From positions 62,001-126,000 of the forward strand of contig JAKVOG010000006.1 of assembly GCA_022482925.1 (NCBI GenBank): a stretch of 64,000 nt of DNA. The letters run 5' to 3'. Each line of letters opens with the position of its first letter. Positions within the stretch are counted from its first letter, which is position 1. Below the pieces are notes generated by a model. It did not search any database, was not told the origin of the DNA, and was given only the letters and a program-made list of their open reading frames with translations. Position numbers and translations under genes: made by a program. This document shows, in pieces, positions 44,169-55,600 of the stretch. This DNA is from Selenomonas sp. (lineage in GTDB: Bacteria; Bacillota; Negativicutes; Selenomonadales; Selenomonadaceae).

Positions 44169-45587
44169 ATGAACTTATTCGCACGAAAAGCATTGAACAG
44201 CTGCAAGCCGCCGCTGCCAACTCAGGCCTGGTCAAAAGCCTGGGCGCACTGGATCTGATCCTGCTGGGCATCGGCTGCGTCATCGGTACCGGCATCTTCG
44301 TACTGACCGGCGTAGCCGCCGCCAAATACGCCGGCCCGGCCGTGACACTGTCCTTCATCCTGTCCGGCATCGCCTGTGCATTGGCCGGACTGGCCTATGC
44401 TGAATTCTCCTCCATCGTACCGGCCTCAGGCAGTGCCTATACCTATACGTATGCTTCGCTGGGTGAGTTCATTGCCTTCATCGTCGGCTGGAACCTGATC
44501 CTGGAGTATACCGTCACCGCCAGCGCAGTGGCCTCCGGCTGGTCCGGCTATGTCACCGGCCTGCTGCAGTCAGCCGGCATCGAGGTCAGCCATGCACTGA
44601 CACATGTACCGGCCGATGGCGGCATCATCAATGTCCCCGGCCATCTTCATTACCCTGCTGCTGAGCTTCTTCCTGATCCACGGCACGCAGGAAAGTACTA
44701 AACTGAACCGCATCCTCGTCTTCATCAAACTGGCTGCGGTCTTCCTTTTCCTGCTGCTGGCCGGTCCGCATGTGAACACCGCCAACTGGGAACCGTTCAT
44801 GCCATTCGGCGTCTCCGGCATCACCGCCGGTGCCGCCATCGTCTTCTTCGCCTATATCGGTTTTGATGCCGTCGCCACCTCGGCTGAGGAATGCAAGAAT
44901 CCAGCCCGCGACCTGCCGATTGGCATCATCGGTTCGCTGGTGATCTGCACGATCCTTTACGTCGTCGTCGCCGCTGTCCTCACGGGTGTCGTGCCCTACA
45001 CCGAGCTCAACAATCCGGAGCCGGTCGCCTTTGCCCTGCGCTATATCGGCTATAATCTGGGCTCGGCCATCGTCGGTGTCGGCGCCATCGCCGGTATCAC
45101 CACGGTCCTGCTGGTCCTGCTCTACGGCCAGGCCCGCATCTTCTTCGCCATGAGCCGCGATGGCATGGTACCGGCCCGGGTCTGCAAGATCCACAAACGT
45201 TACCATACGCCATATATCGTCACCGTACTGGGCGCCATCTTCGTCTCCCTGATTGCCGGCTTTGCCCCGATCGGCCTCATCGCCGAAATGGCCAACATCG
45301 GCACCCTGTCAGCCTTCACCGTCGCAGCACTCGGTGTCATGGTCCTGCGCGTGACCAAGCCGGATGTCCACCGCACGTTCCGCTGCCCGCTGGTCTGGAT
45401 CATTGCCCCGCTGGCCGTCCTGGCCTGCGGCTACCTCATGGCTCATCTGCCGACCGATACCTGGATCCGCTTCATCGTCTGGTGCTTCTTCGGCTGCCTG
45501 GTCTACTTCGGCTATAGCTACCAGCACAGTGCACTTGGCCGCCAGCAGAAGAAAATGCGCCGTCTGCGCAAATTCACGCAGGAGTGA
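44169..45587 (+). CDS. APC-family amino-acid permease (cationic type, YfnA-like; frame broken)
   Basis: About 470 residues, 12-13 membrane segments. It starts MNLFARKAL behind GGGAGTTACC; the frame changes near 44200, and the main frame then runs SLGALDLILLGIGCVIGTGI, FVLTGVAAAKYAGPAV, FSSIVPASGSAYTYTYASLG and WNLILEYTVTASAVASGWSG. A second change near 44640 leads to FITLLLSFFLIHGTQESTKL, FFAYIGFDAVATSAEECKNP and RDLPIGIIGSLVICT. The pattern fits the cationic amino-acid transporter group. Both breaks look like single indels. Confidence 0.83.
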
Positions 45588-45609
45588 TCCCGTTTCTGCC
45601 ATTATTTCT

Positions 45610-45638
45610 TTGACAAAGCTTGTGACCTGATATAAAAT
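45610..45638 (+). promoter_or_regulatory. promoter of the acyl-CoA synthetase gene
   Basis: Consensus TTGACA at 45610-45615 with TAAAAT 17 bp downstream (45633-45638). Confidence 0.6.
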
Positions 45639-45714
45639 TTGTCTAGCAAATACCATTCAGGCAATATTGAAACTGAATGAATCATCGATAACATTCGATA
45701 GAAAGAGGTATCTC

Positions 45715-47198
45715 ATGTTCGTACATGAACTCATCCATCAGGGAAAACCTGACGCAATGGCCATCATCGACCATAAGCGCCGTATTACGTATAAAGATCT
45801 GCAGGAGGCAGTCCGTGCCTGCCGCAACCGACTCTATGCTGCCGGTGTCCGCCAGGGCGACCGCGTCGGCATCTTCTCCCGCAACAGTGCCGAGTATGTC
45901 TATGCCTACATGGCCATCGCTTCCCTCGGCGCAATCTCTGTGCCGATCAACTTCCAGCTCAGCAACCGCGAGATTGCCTACATCATCAAAGATGCCGGCA
46001 TCCGCAACCTCATGACCTATGAGCCGCTGAACCTGGTCGATGCCATTGCCCAGCTGCGCTGCGACATCCGCGTAACCCAGCACGACATCCGCGTCTGCGG
46101 ACAGCCAAAGGCTGGTATCGAAGATGCTCCGGAGCCATCCGGCGGCTTTGATGAGCACTATCCATGCGTCATCATCTATACCTCCGGCACGACCGGCAAT
46201 CCGAAAGGCGCCGTGCTCTCGCACCGCAATCTCATTGCCAATGCCGAGCAGATGGAGATGCTGCACTGCAAATCCGAGCACAACGTGCTCTGCGTCCTGC
46301 CGATGTATCATTGCTTTGGCTGGACCTGCTCTGTACTCTACCCGCTGTACTGCGGCGCTACGATTGTCATCCTCGATGCCTTCACGCCGAAGGAGACCAT
46401 CAGCGTCATCCGTCAGGAGAAGGTCACGGACCTCTACATCGTACCGTCCATCTGCAGCCTGCTGACCAAGCTGGCCTCCAAAGAAGATATGGCCTCGCTG
46501 CGTCTCGTCGTCAGCGGTGGTACGACACTGCCATTGAAGATCGAGCAGGACTTCATGAATAAGTTTGGTGTTGATATCTGCGAAGGTTACGGCCTATCGG
46601 AGACCGCCCCGGTTGTCACGATGAACCCTCCGGGCCGGGCAAAAGTCGGTTCCTGCGGCATCGTCGTCAAAGGATCGACTGGAAACTGGTCGATGCAGCC
46701 GGTGACCAGGTTCCGGAAGGCGAGCCCGGCGAGTTCGTCGTCAAGGGCGAGAACATCATGCTCGGCTACTGGAATATGTCGGATGCCACCAAAGACGCCC
46801 TGCGCGGCGGCTGGTTCCATACCGGCGACGTAGCCCGCGTCGACGACGACGGCTATATCTACATCGTCGACCGCATCAAGGACATGATCATCAGCATGGG
46901 CGAAAACATCTACCCGCGCGAGGTCGAGGAACTCATCTATCAGTTCCCGGGCATCAACGAAGCTGCCGTCATCGGCATCGAAGACAAGCTGCGCGGTCAG
47001 GCCGGCTCCTGCTTCTACAGTCTGCATGAAGGCGCACATGTCAACGTCCGCGAGCTGAAGAAATTCCTGCAGGCCAATCTGGCCCTCTATAAGATTCCGC
47101 GTGAGTTCCACCAGCTCGACAAACTGCCGCGTACCACAACCGGCAAAATTGCCAAGCGCATGATCCTCAAGGAATTTGAAAACAGCGCGAAAGATTGA
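45715..47198 (+). CDS. acyl-CoA synthetase (AMP-forming; frame broken)
   Basis: About 494 residues from MFVHELIHQGKPDAMAIID behind GAAAGAGG. ANL-superfamily motifs: the P-loop IIYTSGTTGNPKGAVLSHRN, CEGYGLSETAPVVTMN, the hinge GDVARVDDDGYIYIVDRIKD, and the catalytic lysine in LPRTTTGKIAKRMI. One frame change near 46685 joins VVKGS to GEFVVKGENIMLGYWNMSD. It activates a carboxylic acid, probably a fatty acid, as an acyl-adenylate. Monocistronic; the specific substrate is unknown. Confidence 0.87.
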
Positions 47199-47212
47199 CG
47201 ATCCTTACATAG

Positions 47213-47255
47213 AAAAATCTCCTGCCAGCATATCCTGCTGACAGGAGATTTTTTC
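47213..47255. terminator. bidirectional intrinsic terminator
   Basis: AAAAATCTCCTG(C)CAGCA stem with complement and T6, between the convergent synthetase and sugar permease genes. Confidence 0.88.
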
Positions 47256-47278
47256 ATTGCTATAGAAGATACGAAGGC

Positions 47279-48329
47279 TCAGGTTTCTACACTCTTGGGA
47301 GGGATATCTGCCGGCGGCGTGTTATTATCCTCCATCGAACGTTTCGACGACAGCTTGCTCTTCTGCTCCGTGATGAAGGCCTGCATAATGATGAATACGC
47401 AGAGCAATGCTCCAACAACGATCTTCGTCCACCAGGCCGACAGGGTTCCCTGGAAGCTGATGAAGGTCAGGATAACCCCCTGGATCAGTACACCAACGAG
47501 TGCGCCCGGGATGAAGCCCACACCACCGGTCAGCAGCGTGCCGCCGATGACCGAGGACGCGATGGCATCCATCTCCATACCCAGACCATGCAGATTATAA
47601 CCGGTCAGCATGATGAGACTGTACGCCAGCCCGCCCAGCGAGGAGCAGAAGCCGGAGATTGCATAGACCATAACTTTCGTCCGGAATACCGGCAGTCCCC
47701 ATGAGTGCCGCTGAGGATTCACTGCCGCCAATGGCGAATACCGTACGACCGAACCTGGTGAACTTCAGAACAATCGCGCTGCCACGATGATCGCAGCAAC
47801 GGCTACGACCGCACCAATCGAAACGAATCCCACACCGAGATTGATCCGGATAGCTGGCCAGTGCCACCCAGGTCGGATCGCTGATCGTGATCGTATCCTG
47901 GGAAATCACGGCGGTAAGGCCGCGGCAGAAGAACATGCCCGCCAGAGTGATGATGAACGGCTGCAGATCAAACTTGGTAATGATATACCCCTGCGCTGCG
48001 CCAAACGCCGTTCCCATGATCATGACCAGCAAGACCGCCACGCCCACCGGGAATGCCGGTATGGACCAGCAGCCAGGCCAGGACCATACAGACCAGTGCC
48101 AGGACAGCACCAACGGAGAGGTCGATGCCGGCAATGATCAGCGTAAACGTGATCCCACCGTCACGATGATCAGCGCCGCATTATCGATGAACAGGTTCAG
48201 GAAAACCTGTGGCCGCATGAACCCTTTATAGATGGCAATACCAGCGCCATACAGGATAATGAACAGCAGCACGGTCACAAAGAACGAAAAATACTGCGAG
48301 GCAATCAGATGGTTCAGTTTGTTTTTCAT
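47279..48329 (-). CDS. yjfF: sugar ABC transporter permease YjfF-like (frame broken)
   Basis: Second permease of a YtfQRT-YjfF-type (galactofuranose-like) importer. N-terminus MKNKLNHLIASQYFSFFVTV in one frame; from about 48150 and again near 47840 and 47700 the frame changes; the end has GLGMEMDAIASSVIGGTLLT and VGFIPGALVGVLIQGVILTF. About 345 residues when joined. The start overlaps the ytfT stop (ATGA). Last gene of the operon. Confidence 0.8.
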
Positions 48330-49400
48330 GATTCGTTCGCCGCCTTCCCTTCAGACTTGCCCGTCAAATCCCCTTGATGTGACATATGCCGGGCCTTCCA
48401 GTTATCGAACATCTCCTGTGCCTTCTTCGACTGGATCAGGCAGATGATGATAACGGCAATTGCCTTGACGACCGGCAGCTGATCAGCTGAAACGCCGAGC
48501 GCATACATGGTTGTCGTCAATGTCTGGATCGTGATGGCACCGATGACCGAACCACCGATGTAGAACTTGCCGCCCGAAAGCAGCGTACCGCCCAGGGCCA
48601 CTGCCAGGATGGCATCCATCTCCATATTGAGACCGGCATTATTGGCATCGGCCGCCCGGATCAGCGAGCTCTCGATAAGCCCGGATACGCCGGCACAAAG
48701 CCCTGAGAATGCATACACGAGGAAGATGACCAGCGTGACATTGATACCGGCAAACCGGGCCGCAGGTCGGATTGATGCCGACCGACTGGACGAACAGACC
48801 GATACTGGTCTTCTTCATGAGCACTGCCACCAGCAGGACCATCGCCAGCGCGATGAAGATATTGGTTGGCAACGGGATGCCCGGCAGGAAACCGGCAATG
48901 TACTCGAACGGCTTGTAATAAACCGTTACGATCTGCCCTTCCGTCAGGAGCTGGGCCACGCCGCGGCCAGCTGTCATGAGGATCAGTGTCGCGACAACGG
49001 CCTGTATCTTGAACTTCGCAACCAAAAGGCCATTCCACATGCCGCAGAGCACACCCACGCCGACAGCTGCGAGCATCGCCAGGATCATCGGCGTCTCAGC
49101 GACGCCATCCCCGCGGCCGCCGATCAGCGTACAGACCACCGCCGCCGAGATAGCCACGACAGCACCGACTGAGATATCGATGCCGCTGGTCGCAATGACG
49201 AACGTCATGCCAAGGGCCAGGATGATCAGCGAGCAGGAACGGTTCAGGATATCGATGAGACGTCCATAAAGCCGTCCGTCCTCAGTCAGCTGGATAGACA
49301 GGAAATCATCGACAAAAAGCGTATTGAAGATCAGCAGCACCAGGAGTGCTACCACTGGCAGGAAGAGCGAACTTCCTGTAAATTTCTTTAGCGTATCCAT
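48326..49400 (-). CDS. ytfT: sugar ABC transporter permease YtfT-like (frame broken)
   Basis: First permease of the importer, about 357 residues. It starts MDTLKKFTGSSLFLPVVALL, then SLIILALGMTFVIATSGIDI and SVGAVVAISAAVVCTLIGGR, the BPD_transp_2 signature. A frame change near 48770 joins LFVQSVGIN to VYAFSGLCAGVSGLIESSLI, and NMEMDAILAVALGGTLLSGG follows. A charged C-terminal extension (HMSHQGDLTGKSEGKAANES) is unusual. The start overlaps the ATPase stop by one base. Confidence 0.83.
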
Positions 49401-50911
49401 CAGGCTGCACCTCCCGCAATGGCCTTCATGACACTATCCGAGCTGATATCCTCCCCCGTAAGCTCAGCTACCTTGCGCCGGTCACGGAGTACCACCAGCT
49501 TCGTGCAGGTCCGCACCATCTCATCCATCTCCGATGAGATGAAGATAACAGACATCCCGCGTTTCTTCGCCAGCGCGATGGCCATCTTCTGGATCTCGGT
49601 CTTCGTCCCGACATCGATGCCGCGGGTCGGCTCGTCGAGAATCAGGAGATCCGGCTGAGTAGCCAGCCAGCGCGCAATGATGACCTTCTGCTGGTTGCCG
49701 CCCGAGAGGTTCTTCACCAGCTGGTCACGGCTGGACACCTTGATCTTCAGCAGCTTGATGCAGTCATCGGCAATGCGCTACCTGTTCTTCATAAGGAATA
49801 TGGCGCATGATGCCATCTTTGGCCTGCATGGCCAGGATGATATTCTCCCGCACGGTCAGATCACCGATGATACCGGCCAGCTTGCGGTCCTCCGGACAGA
49901 AGCCGACCTTCTGCTTCATCGCATCCATCGGACAGCCAGAGGTTCAGCTTCTTTCCGTTGATGGAGATCGCACCTTATTGATCTGGCTGATGCCGAACAG
50001 CAGTTCAGCCGTCTCCTGTACGACCGGAGCCCAGCAGCCCGGCCAGGCCGATAACCTCGCCCTTATGGATCGTCACATCGACCTCATTGAGCTTGCCGAC
50101 TGCGCCGATTCCCATCCGCCTTGAGGAATACCTCCTCTGACGGCTGACTCTTCTCGGCAAATTTATCCATATCCTTAACATCATTGAGATTCTTGCCGAC
50201 CATCTTGGCAATGAGCTCCAGCCGTGGGAGTTCAGCTGTCGCATAGGCTCCCACCAGTTCGCCATTGCGCAGCACCGTGACATGATCGCAGACCTCATAG
50301 ACCTGATCCAGGAAATGCGAGATGAAGATAATCCCCATCCCCTGCTTTTGCAGCTGACGCATGATCTTAAAGAGATGTGCCGTCTCCGTCTCATCCAGTG
50401 AGGAAGTCGGCTCATCCAGGATCAGTATCTTGGCATCGACATCCACTGCTCTGGCAATAGCAATCATCTGCTGCAGCGCCACGGAGTAGTTATCGAGCGT
50501 CTTGGTCACATCAATATGTACATCCAGCCGGGCAAGCAGTTCTGCTGACCGCTGGTTGATTGTTTTCCAGTCAATGAATCCATGTTTCTTCGGCTCACGG
50601 CCGATGAATATATTCTCAGCTACTGTGAGGTTCGAGCAGAGATTAACTTCCTGATATACCGTCGATATACCGCATTCCTGCGCTTCTTTCGGTGTCCGCG
50701 GCGAAATCTCCTTACCGTTCAGGCGAATCGTACCGCCATCGCGCTGATAGACACCGGTCAGTACCTTGACCAGCGTAGACTTGCCAGCGCCATTCTCTCC
50801 CATCAGGGAATGGATTTCCCCGGCCCGGAGCGTAAAGTCAACGTTCGACAGTGCCTTGACCCCAGGGAAAACCTTGTCAATCTGCCGCATTTCCAATAGA
50901 GCTTGTGCCAT
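49400..50911 (-). CDS. ytfR: sugar ABC transporter ATP-binding protein YtfR-like (frame broken)
   Basis: Tandem-ATPase subunit of a monosaccharide importer, about 500 residues from MAQALLEMRQIDKVFPGVKA behind AAGGAGTG. First domain: [20 protein letters not shown] (Walker A), LDNYSVALQQMIAIARA (degenerate signature), [13 protein letters not shown]. Second domain: [17 protein letters not shown] and [20 protein letters not shown]. The linker and start of the second domain (50115 to 49750) carry about four indels in 350 bp, the worst-damaged stretch of the window. Confidence 0.85.
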
Positions 50912-50961
50912 AATTTTCACTCCTTACCCGGAAACGTTAGATAAAAAAATCAATAATACCG

Positions 50962-51010
50962 AAAAAAAGAGCCGCGTCCGAACTCATACGCTGTACGGGC
51001 GCGGCCTTTC
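50962..51010 (-). terminator. intercistronic terminator between ytfQ and ytfR
   Basis: On the minus strand AAGGCCGCGCCCG and CGGACGCGGCTC form a GC-rich stem followed by T7. It would raise binding-protein expression over the transporter subunits. Confidence 0.8.
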
Positions 51011-51035
51011 CTTACAAAATTAAGCTGCGTTCTGA

Positions 51036-52058
51036 TTAATATTTACGTTCTGGCAGCGTCTTCTCGGCAACATCGGCTGGGAAGATACCTTCATCAACAT
51101 AGACCAGTTTCTCGACCGTCTCACCATTGAGGATCTTCTTGGCCGTTTCCATGAGCAGCGGTCCCTGCAGCGGGTTGCACTCAACCGTGCAGTTCGATTT
51201 GCCATCGATCATAGCCTGGAACATACCTTTGACACCATCAATCGAGATGATCGTGATATCCTTGCCCGGTTTCAGGCCAGCTTTCTCGATTGCCTGGATG
51301 GCACCGAGAGCCATATCATCGTTATGTGCGAAGAGAATATCGATTTTCGGACCATAGGATTTAAGGAAGGACTCCATGACTTCCTGACCTTTCTGGCGGG
51401 TGAACTCACCAGTCTGGGAAGCGAGGATATTATATTTGCTGGCATCAGCCGAAGCTGCCATTGCATCTTTGAAACCTTCCTGACGACGGATTGCTACGGA
51501 AGAACCAACCGTGCCTTCCAGGACCACAACATTGAACTGGCTGCCGCCATCACGCGGTTTCTTGTTCTGCTTGGTCATGTACTCATCAACCCATTTGAAT
51601 ACATTCTTGCCCTCGGTTACGGAATCCGTACCGATCTTGGCTACATAAAGGGAATCATCGCTGAGTTTGACATCACGGTCTACGACAATAACCGGGATCT
51701 TGGCATCCTTTGCTTCTTTCAGGACTGTATCCCAGCCGGTTTCAACAATAGGAACGAAGGCGATGATATCAACGCCCTGTGCGATAAAGGAACGGATTGC
51801 CTTGATCTGGTTCTCCTGCTTCTGCTGCGCATCCGAGAACTGAAGGTCAATCCCTGCATCTTTGGCAGCCTGCTTGACTGATTCCGTGTTGGCTGTTCTC
51901 CACTCGGATTCCGCTCCTATCTGTGAGAAGCCCATCGTGATCTTCTTGCCGTTTCCACCCGACCCGGAGCCACTGCTCTTCGCCTGATCGCCGCCGCCAC
52001 AACCGGCTGCTACGATCATCATGAGTGATGCCAGCAGTAATGCAATGATCTTTTTCAT
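51036..52058 (-). CDS. ytfQ: sugar-binding lipoprotein YtfQ-like
   Basis: 340 residues from MKKIIALLLASLMMIVAAGC with lipobox VAAGC. Strongly like YtfQ, the galactofuranose-binding protein of E. coli: MGFSQIGAESEWRTANTESV, QQKQENQIKAIRSFIAQGVD, PIVETGWDTVLKEAKDAKIP, VVVLEGTVGSSVAIRR and FAHNDDMALGAIQAIEKAGL. The operon order Q-R-T-F matches. It would bind a furanose or similar sugar outside the inner membrane. The leader is long (about 270 nt from the predicted promoter) and contains a palindromic operator candidate. Confidence 0.9.
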   Translation of the reverse strand: MKKIIALLLASLMMIVAAGCGGGDQAKSSGSGSGGNGKKITMGFSQIGAESEWRTANTESVKQAAKDAGIDLQFSDAQQKQENQIKAIRSFIAQGVDIIAFVPIVETGWDTVLKEAKDAKIPVIVVDRDVKLSDDSLYVAKIGTDSVTEGKNVFKWVDEYMTKQNKKPRDGGSQFNVVVLEGTVGSSVAIRRQEGFKDAMAASADASKYNILASQTGEFTRQKGQEVMESFLKSYGPKIDILFAHNDDMALGAIQAIEKAGLKPGKDITIISIDGVKGMFQAMIDGKSNCTVECNPLQGPLLMETAKKILNGETVEKLVYVDEGIFPADVAEKTLPERKY

Positions 52059-52211
52059 GATTTCGTCTCCTTTGCCTTTCATACCATCTGGTATTGGATT
52101 TGTTGAACGGTCCCTGACATGATGCCTCCCCCTATCCACCTCGATTCCCCGGGAGCTTCATTGGTGGTACGATGGTATGTATCCAGCCGCTTCTATTTTT
52201 CTGTTCTCGTG

Positions 52212-52246
52212 CACAAAATTGTTGACTGATAACAATCGGTTTTGTG
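52212..52246. promoter_or_regulatory. palindromic operator candidate upstream of ytfQ
   Basis: ACAAAATTGTT-GACTGAT-AACAATCGGTTTTGT: a 6-bp palindrome ATTGTT/AACAAT flanked by ACAAAA/TTTTGT. TCGTGCAC occurs just before it (52208) and again at 52392. The form suits a LacI-type repressor such as the one at 54539. Confidence 0.45.
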
Positions 52247-52337
52247 AAGAGTCAGACTTCTGTCGATAAACCGACAAGCAAAAATAGAAAACCATTACAC
52301 ACCAACGCCAGAACCATTTTTTCTCTCTACAGATTAT

Positions 52338-52366
52338 ACAATACTCTTTTGTCTGACTATTGTCAA
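52338..52366 (-). promoter_or_regulatory. promoter of the ytfQ operon
   Basis: On the minus strand TTGACA (52361-52366), 17 bp, TATTGT (52338-52343); an alternative TATAAT lies 5 bp further on. The -35 is perfect; the -10 choice is uncertain. Confidence 0.5.
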
Positions 52367-52432
52367 TATATTTTTAGTCTTTCCTTTTGTTCGTGCACGG
52401 TTTTCTATTATTTTCTATTAATAGTACAAAAA

Positions 52433-52494
52433 GGAGACTGTTGCATGGTATGGCAGAGGCCACTCCTGGTCCCCCCTTAGGTGCAACAGTCTCC
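52433..52494. terminator. GCTGTTGCA-type hairpin terminator, copy 3
   Basis: GGAGACTGTTGCA with its complement TGCAACAGTCTCC, about 36 bases between, with T5 on the minus strand: the end of the tannase transcript. Confidence 0.75.
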
Positions 52495-52507
52495 CAGATT
52501 ATCTTCT

Positions 52508-54297
52508 TTAATTCTTGCAGATATGATCCACCCAGTCGAACAGGGCATCCAGATCATAGTCGCCGGCATGGCCCTTGCCCCATGGTGAAGCAAAGTCTAC
52601 GGCATAGCCGCTGTTCTGCAGTTTCAGTGCCAGCAGAGCCGGATGGCCAGGCTGGTATCACGGTCTTTCGCACCATGGCGGATGCGCCAGTGCGGTGCTG
52701 TCGTCACGCCCTTCTGACCGATATACTCCATCGGATTCAGCAGCCTGATGGTCTGGCTGTCTGCCAGTGCCGCTGATTTCGTCTCATGCTGCTGTGCATA
52801 GCGCGTGAAATGCTTTCGGCACATTGGTCAGTCGTGCCGAACTCATCGTTCTCGCCGGAGCTGGCATCGAGCTTGTCAAAAGCCGGTGCTGCCTTCATGC
52901 GCGTTGCCCAGGCCGCATATTTCGCCAGATCCATAGCCGTGACCTTGCCGTCCCTTGACCGTGAACCAGTCCATACCGGAAATATCTTCACCGGCATCGA
53001 CCGCACTCTGTGCCGAAGCCATGTAGACACTCTTGATATAGTCGGCGAAGCTGCCCGTACCATCAGCCTCGAGCGTCAGCTTATTGCCCCTGGCATCTTT
53101 GAGCTTCAGGCTGTTGACGTAGGCCGGGAACTGTTTTTTCAGGTCTGCCGATGCCTTTATCTCAGCAGCCGTCATCGGCGTAGCCGCCACATTGTCCTGC
53201 GGCGCATTCGCCGGTCGGTCAGTCTTAGCCGTTCCACCTGCCTGTGGCTGCACCACCGGCCCCGGTCCCATCGGCAGCACCTTATCGCCCACCTTGATAT
53301 TCGATGGCATGTGCTGACCGGCAGGCATGGCAATCATGTTCTTCTCATTGCCGGTCGGCGGCATCATCTGTGGCCGCTGATGCGCATCATTGACGCCATT
53401 GAACACCCACTCGTATGCCATATCCGCATGATCCAGATTCGTGATCGGGCAGTAATCCATCGAGCCGAAGATATCGTCGCGTTCATTGGCTGCACCGATT
53501 GCCTGCAAATACGGCTCATAGTCCCTGCTGTTGCCCGTCGCACCAAGCAGTGCCGACAGTGCGCCGCCCGCGCTCGTACCGTCCGAGATGATCTTCTCCG
53601 TATCACCGGCTGGCAGGCGATCCTTATTGTAGCGCAGATAGCGAACCGCGGCCTTGTAATCAACGATCAGCGCCGGCGCCTTGCCTACATACTCACCCTC
53701 CGCATTGGTCGTCGTACGGCCACGGATAGCCGGAGCAGCCACGACATAGCCGCGCGACAATGCCACCAGCGAAGCATTGGCACCGCCGCTCATCCGGTCC
53801 TGACTGCTAGGCTCACTGATATTCCCCGGCATATAGCCGCCAACACCATTCGGCAGGAATATCGGCGCAGTCCTGGCCGTATACCCATTTACGGTCCCCT
53901 GCTGGAAGTAGGCTTCCGGAATAAAGATGCTCATCGACTCTGCCGCTGCAGCAGCCGGATGAGCCACATAGATGACATTACGGTAAGCCCGATATTTGAT
54001 TGTCTTGCCATTCAACTGCTGACTTTCCTCGGTATATTTCGTTAAATCAAGATCCAGGCTGACGGCCTTGGTCGTCTGGTTCACGATACGGCTGGTATTG
54101 GCGGTCTGCGGCTCGATCAGCTGAGCCATCTTCTTCTGATCTGCGGTATCGGTATTCGTTTTGGCCGCATCGATATTCAGTGTCTGCGTTGCCGGTGCAG
54201 CCGCCGATACCGGGCAGACTGCCAGGGACTGCGTTGCAATCCCGACAGCCAGAGCCGTCAATCCATATTGCCAGCAACCACGTTTCTTGTCTTTCAT
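52508..54297 (-). CDS. subtype B tannase-like secreted esterase (frame broken)
   Basis: A secreted alpha/beta hydrolase of about 595 residues from [20 protein letters not shown]; the signal peptide ends at VSAAAPA. Matches bacterial subtype B tannases: IYVAHP-type [54 protein letters not shown], the nucleophile motif [19 protein letters not shown] and [15 protein letters not shown]. Frame changes near 52955, 52815 and 52645 precede the C-terminus ending [11 protein letters not shown]. Tannases split gallate esters of plant tannins, so the organism probably meets plant polyphenols, perhaps in a gut. Divergent from a LacI-family regulator. Confidence 0.83.
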
Positions 54298-54538
54298 CTG
54301 TGCTATACCCCTCATCCAATATTACTCGGTCTGTGTTTCTCCTTATTATAAACTTCTCGCCGAAAAAAGCATGAGAGCCCTATTAAATTTTCCATGCAAA
54401 TTTATCTGCATCCAGCTATTATTTATTACACAAGCAACAAGTATCAGGCAGGAAAAGCCTCCGCTAATAACGAATTATAAACAGATACAGCAATACGCTG
54501 AATCCTGATCGTTCGTCCATGGATGGAGGTGTTTTTCC

Positions 54539-55558
54539 ATGGTAACCATAAAACAGATTGCCGAGTTATGTGGCGTTTCCCGTGGCACGGTCGACCGCGT
54601 GTTGAATGACCGTGGCAATGTCAAACCGGAGAAGCGGCAACTGGTCCTTGATACAGCCAAAAAGCTTCATTACCAGCCGAATCCTGCCGGCAAAGCCCTG
54701 GCTGCCCGTAAGAAGAATCCGGTCGTCGGCGTGCTCATTGCCTCTGAAGGTGTCCATTTCTTCGACGATGTACTGCTGACCATGCAGAAAGCCGCCAAGA
54801 AATATGACTCCTATGGCATGAAGGTAATCTGGCGCAGCATGCGCGGCTTCAGTGTAGAGGAGCAATGCCGCATCATCGATGAGCTCCATGAGGAAGTCAA
54901 CGCCCTGATCATCAATCCGGTCAATCACCCGGAAGTCATCCGGAAGCTGGATCAGCTGGTCGATGATGGCATCTTTGTCGTGACCCTTAATAATGATGTC
55001 GAATCCTCCCGCCGCCACTGCTACGTCGGCACGGACTACCTGAAAGGCGGCGAGACCGCTGGTGCCCTGCTGCAGATGATCGGACCGAAATCGATCCGGG
55101 CCGGAGTCCTGCTTGGTTCCCTGAACATGCTTGGTCATCGCCAGCGGCTCAATGGTTTCCTGAAGATCCTGGAGAAACATCCGGATTTCCAGTTCATGGG
55201 GGTCAAGGAAAACAACGATGATGATATGATCTCCTACGAGGAAACCCGTCAGCTGCTGACCTCCCACCCGGAGACCAATGCACTGTTCGTTGTCTCTTCC
55301 GGTGCCTATGGCGCCGCCCGCGCCGTTCTGACCATGAACCGGCGCGATATCGTCATGATCGTGTTCGACACGATCCCGTCCACGATCCGCATGATGCGTG
55401 ACCATGTCATCCAGTGTGCCATCTATCAGCATCCGCATCAGCAGGGCCGCCGTGCCATGCAGGTCGTCTTTGACTACCTGGTCAATGGCATCCGCCCGGA
55501 ATACGAGAAATATATCATCCGCAATGAGATCCGGATCCTGGAAAATGTTGAAGATTGA
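54539..55558 (+). CDS. LacI-family transcriptional regulator
   Basis: 339 residues. HTH at residues 3-40: IKQIAELCGVSRGTVDRVLN with the hinge KKLHYQPNPAGKALAARKKN. The sugar-binding part is of the periplasmic-binding-protein type (VVGVLIASEGVHFFDDVLLT, INPVNHPEVIRKLDQLVDDG, DTIPSTIRMMRDHVIQCAIY), close to the RbsR/substrate-binding-domain type with family 4 ligand domain. AGGTG precedes the start. It stands between the tannase gene and the sugar transport operons, so it may control either. Its own terminator follows. Confidence 0.88.
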   Translation: MVTIKQIAELCGVSRGTVDRVLNDRGNVKPEKRQLVLDTAKKLHYQPNPAGKALAARKKNPVVGVLIASEGVHFFDDVLLTMQKAAKKYDSYGMKVIWRSMRGFSVEEQCRIIDELHEEVNALIINPVNHPEVIRKLDQLVDDGIFVVTLNNDVESSRRHCYVGTDYLKGGETAGALLQMIGPKSIRAGVLLGSLNMLGHRQRLNGFLKILEKHPDFQFMGVKENNDDDMISYEETRQLLTSHPETNALFVVSSGAYGAARAVLTMNRRDIVMIVFDTIPSTIRMMRDHVIQCAIYQHPHQQGRRAMQVVFDYLVNGIRPEYEKYIIRNEIRILENVED

Positions 55559-55568
55559 TTATCCTAAC

Positions 55569-55598
55569 AAAAAAGAAGCCGTACGGCTTCTTTTTTGT
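55569..55598. terminator. bidirectional perfect palindrome terminator
   Basis: AAAAAAGAAGCCGTACGGCTTCTTTTTT-type palindrome (12-bp arms, no true loop bases beyond GTAC), between the convergent regulator and secreted protein genes. Confidence 0.88.
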
Positions 55599-55600
55599 TA

